5,922 bases of DNA, taken from assembly GCA_003156795.1 (NCBI GenBank), contig PMHU01000226.1:11150-17071 (forward strand). The letters run 5' to 3'. Source of the stretch: Acidimicrobiaceae bacterium (GTDB lineage: Bacteria > Actinomycetota > Acidimicrobiia > Acidimicrobiales > Palsa-688). The translations under genes were made by a program, and so were the position numbers. Under the pieces are notes generated by a model. That model searched no databases, was not told the origin of the DNA, and was given only the letters and a program-made list of their open reading frames with translations. Positions 5,105 through 5,922 of this stretch are shown here, in pieces; position 1 is the stretch's first letter, and each line of letters opens with the position of its first letter.

Positions 5105-5753
5105 ATGACCTACACCGACGCCATTGACGCCCCATCGCCAGCCCCGCCCACCGACATCCGGGCGCCTTTCGCCCGAGCCGTGGTCACCGCTCGCCCGGTG
5201 ATAGCCGCGGTCCGGCCCGACCAACTTGACGACCGGACCCCGTGCGACCAGTTCGACGTCCGTCGGCTGTTGGACCATTTGGTTGGGGTGCTAGGCAAAG
5301 TCGCCAGAATCGGGAGGGGCCAGAGCCCGTTTGCCCCCGAGGAGTCCGTCGCCGAGGGGACCTGGTCAAAAGCTTGGACGGCGGCGGCTCATGAAACTCA
5401 GGCGGCGTGGGCCGATGAGAGCAAGCTGGAACGCACCGTGCGGCTGCCGTGGGCCGAGATGTCTGGGGGCCCAGGCCCTCGAGATCTACCTTGCGGAGAT
5501 CACCGTGCACACCTGGGACCTCGCCACCGCGACCGGTCAGCGTCCTGTGTGGGACGCCGAGGTGGTGGACATAGGGCTTGGCGCTATGCAACGGGACCTC
5601 CCAGCCGAAGGTAGGACCGCGTCATACGAAGAAGCCTTTCAGCACATGCCTGCGGGGACCCCGACCGACCCACCGTTCGCCGAGGCGGTCGACCTTCCCG
5701 ACGACGCATCGGCGATCGAGCAGCTGGTCGCCTGGACCGGCCGCCGGCCGTAG
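5105..5753 (+). pseudogene. TIGR03086-like metal-binding protein (DinB/MDMPI fold), frameshifted
   Basis: Two overlapping frames together encode one protein of about 215 residues. Frame one runs from ATG 5105 and has RTPCDQFDVRRLLDHLVG (H58) and LERTVRLPWAEMSG (to about residue 121). It then loses homology and stops at 5614. The frame one base further on gives GAQALEIYLAEITVHTWDLATATGQ and ends DDASAIEQLVAWTGRRP at TAG 5751-5753. Dropping one G from the run 5465-5469 joins them exactly as WAEMSGAQALEIYLAEITVH. The restored H58, E131 and H135 match the His/Glu/His metal ligands of mycothiol-dependent maleylpyruvate isomerase-like proteins, so the ancestral product would bind zinc and may use mycothiol. 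Whether this is a true pseudogene, an assembly error in a homopolymer or programmed slippage cannot be decided here. The reading frame after the shift shows no further damage, which favours a recent change or an error. Confidence 0.85.
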
Positions 5754-5867
5754 ACCCGGCCCCCAGCCTTAGGCCGACGGCCCCCGCCCCCTCCCCCAGC
5801 GCCCTGCGGGTGGCAAACACAGCGCCCGGGAAGCCCGGGACCGCCCCGGGGACTCAGAGTCTGCGCC
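5754..5867. other. Convergent spacer with C-runs and GC-rich dyads
   Basis: No gene is seen here. Four runs of five C lie at 5760-5764, 5781-5785, 5787-5791 and 5793-5797, the last three separated by single bases. Further on are a perfect hairpin CCCGGG-AAG-CCCGGG (5825-5839), CCCCGGGG (5844-5851) and the dyad GACTC-A-GAGTC (5851-5861), the last ending seven bases before the acyl-CoA dehydrogenase stop. None is followed by a T-run. A termination or mRNA-end region for two converging genes is likely, but no single classical terminator can be named. Confidence 0.45.
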
Positions 5868-5922
5868 TTAGTTGATGTGGATGCCCGAAATGGCCCTGGC
5901 GATGACCAGGTGCTGGATCTCG
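5868..5922 (-). CDS. Acyl-CoA dehydrogenase, C-terminal end only
   Basis: On the minus strand the last 17 complete codons read EIQHLVIARAISGIHIN, followed by TAA (5870-5868). This matches the well-known C-terminal signature of FAD-dependent acyl-CoA dehydrogenases, (Y-E-G-T-x)-E-I-Q-x-x-x-I-A-R, which oxidise acyl-CoA to enoyl-CoA. The rest of the gene, including any catalytic Glu just before this motif, lies beyond the window edge. The fragment is short, so the call rests on this one motif. The subfamily and substrate cannot be given. Confidence 0.75.
   Translation of the reverse strand, partial: EIQHLVIARAISGIHIN

Noticed and set aside
1..5922. A previously undescribed multi-gene system
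   Set aside because: All nine genes fall in known families with no shared unusual architecture, mobile-element border or defence/biosynthetic clustering. The region reads as ordinary chromosome.

Overview
The window is a compact, GC-rich stretch of bacterial chromosome. A high-GC actinobacterium fits best. The reasons are strong G/C third-position bias, a DinB-like protein of the TIGR03086 (mycothiol-dependent maleylpyruvate isomerase-like) type, a WYL-domain regulator, a TetR/hotdog pair and several starts that look leaderless. A class such as Acidimicrobiia is possible, but nothing here proves it. I see no RNA gene, insertion sequence, phage gene, CRISPR array or defence cassette.

Layout. 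Positions 1-708 hold the C-terminal part of a GT4-type glycosyltransferase whose start lies outside the window. After a 224-bp spacer come a TetR-family regulator (933-1598) and, overlapping its stop by 4 bases, a PaaI-like hotdog thioesterase (1595-2011). A convergent spacer (2012-2275) holds an A/T-rich patch with small dyads and a C-rich 14-bp tandem repeat. A Prx5-type peroxiredoxin follows on the minus strand (2276-2758). It is divergent from a VOC/glyoxalase-fold protein (2848-3420), which is followed after 46 bp by ribose-5-phosphate isomerase A (3467-4111). RpiA runs tail to tail, with a 38-bp overlap, into a minus-strand WYL transcriptional regulator (4074-5042). Divergent from that is a TIGR03086-like metal-binding protein (5105-5753), split by a +1 frameshift in a run of five G. 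The last 55 bases are the C-terminal end of a minus-strand acyl-CoA dehydrogenase.

How the genes may work together. The TetR/thioesterase pair looks like one translationally coupled unit, plausibly for acyl-CoA metabolism. The peroxiredoxin and VOC protein share an 89-bp divergent promoter region. The WYL regulator and the TIGR03086-like gene share a 62-bp one, so the regulator may control its neighbour. RpiA is a pentose-phosphate housekeeping enzyme.

I found no convincing new system. The points most worth a second look are the frameshift, a recurring -10-like hexamer placed 6-7 nt before start codons, a dyad filling the VOC-rpiA spacer with the putative rpiA -10 in one arm, an 11-bp perfect inverted repeat inside the WYL gene, C-rich tracts in both convergent spacers, and an RpiA with Gln in place of Glu in its DGADE motif.
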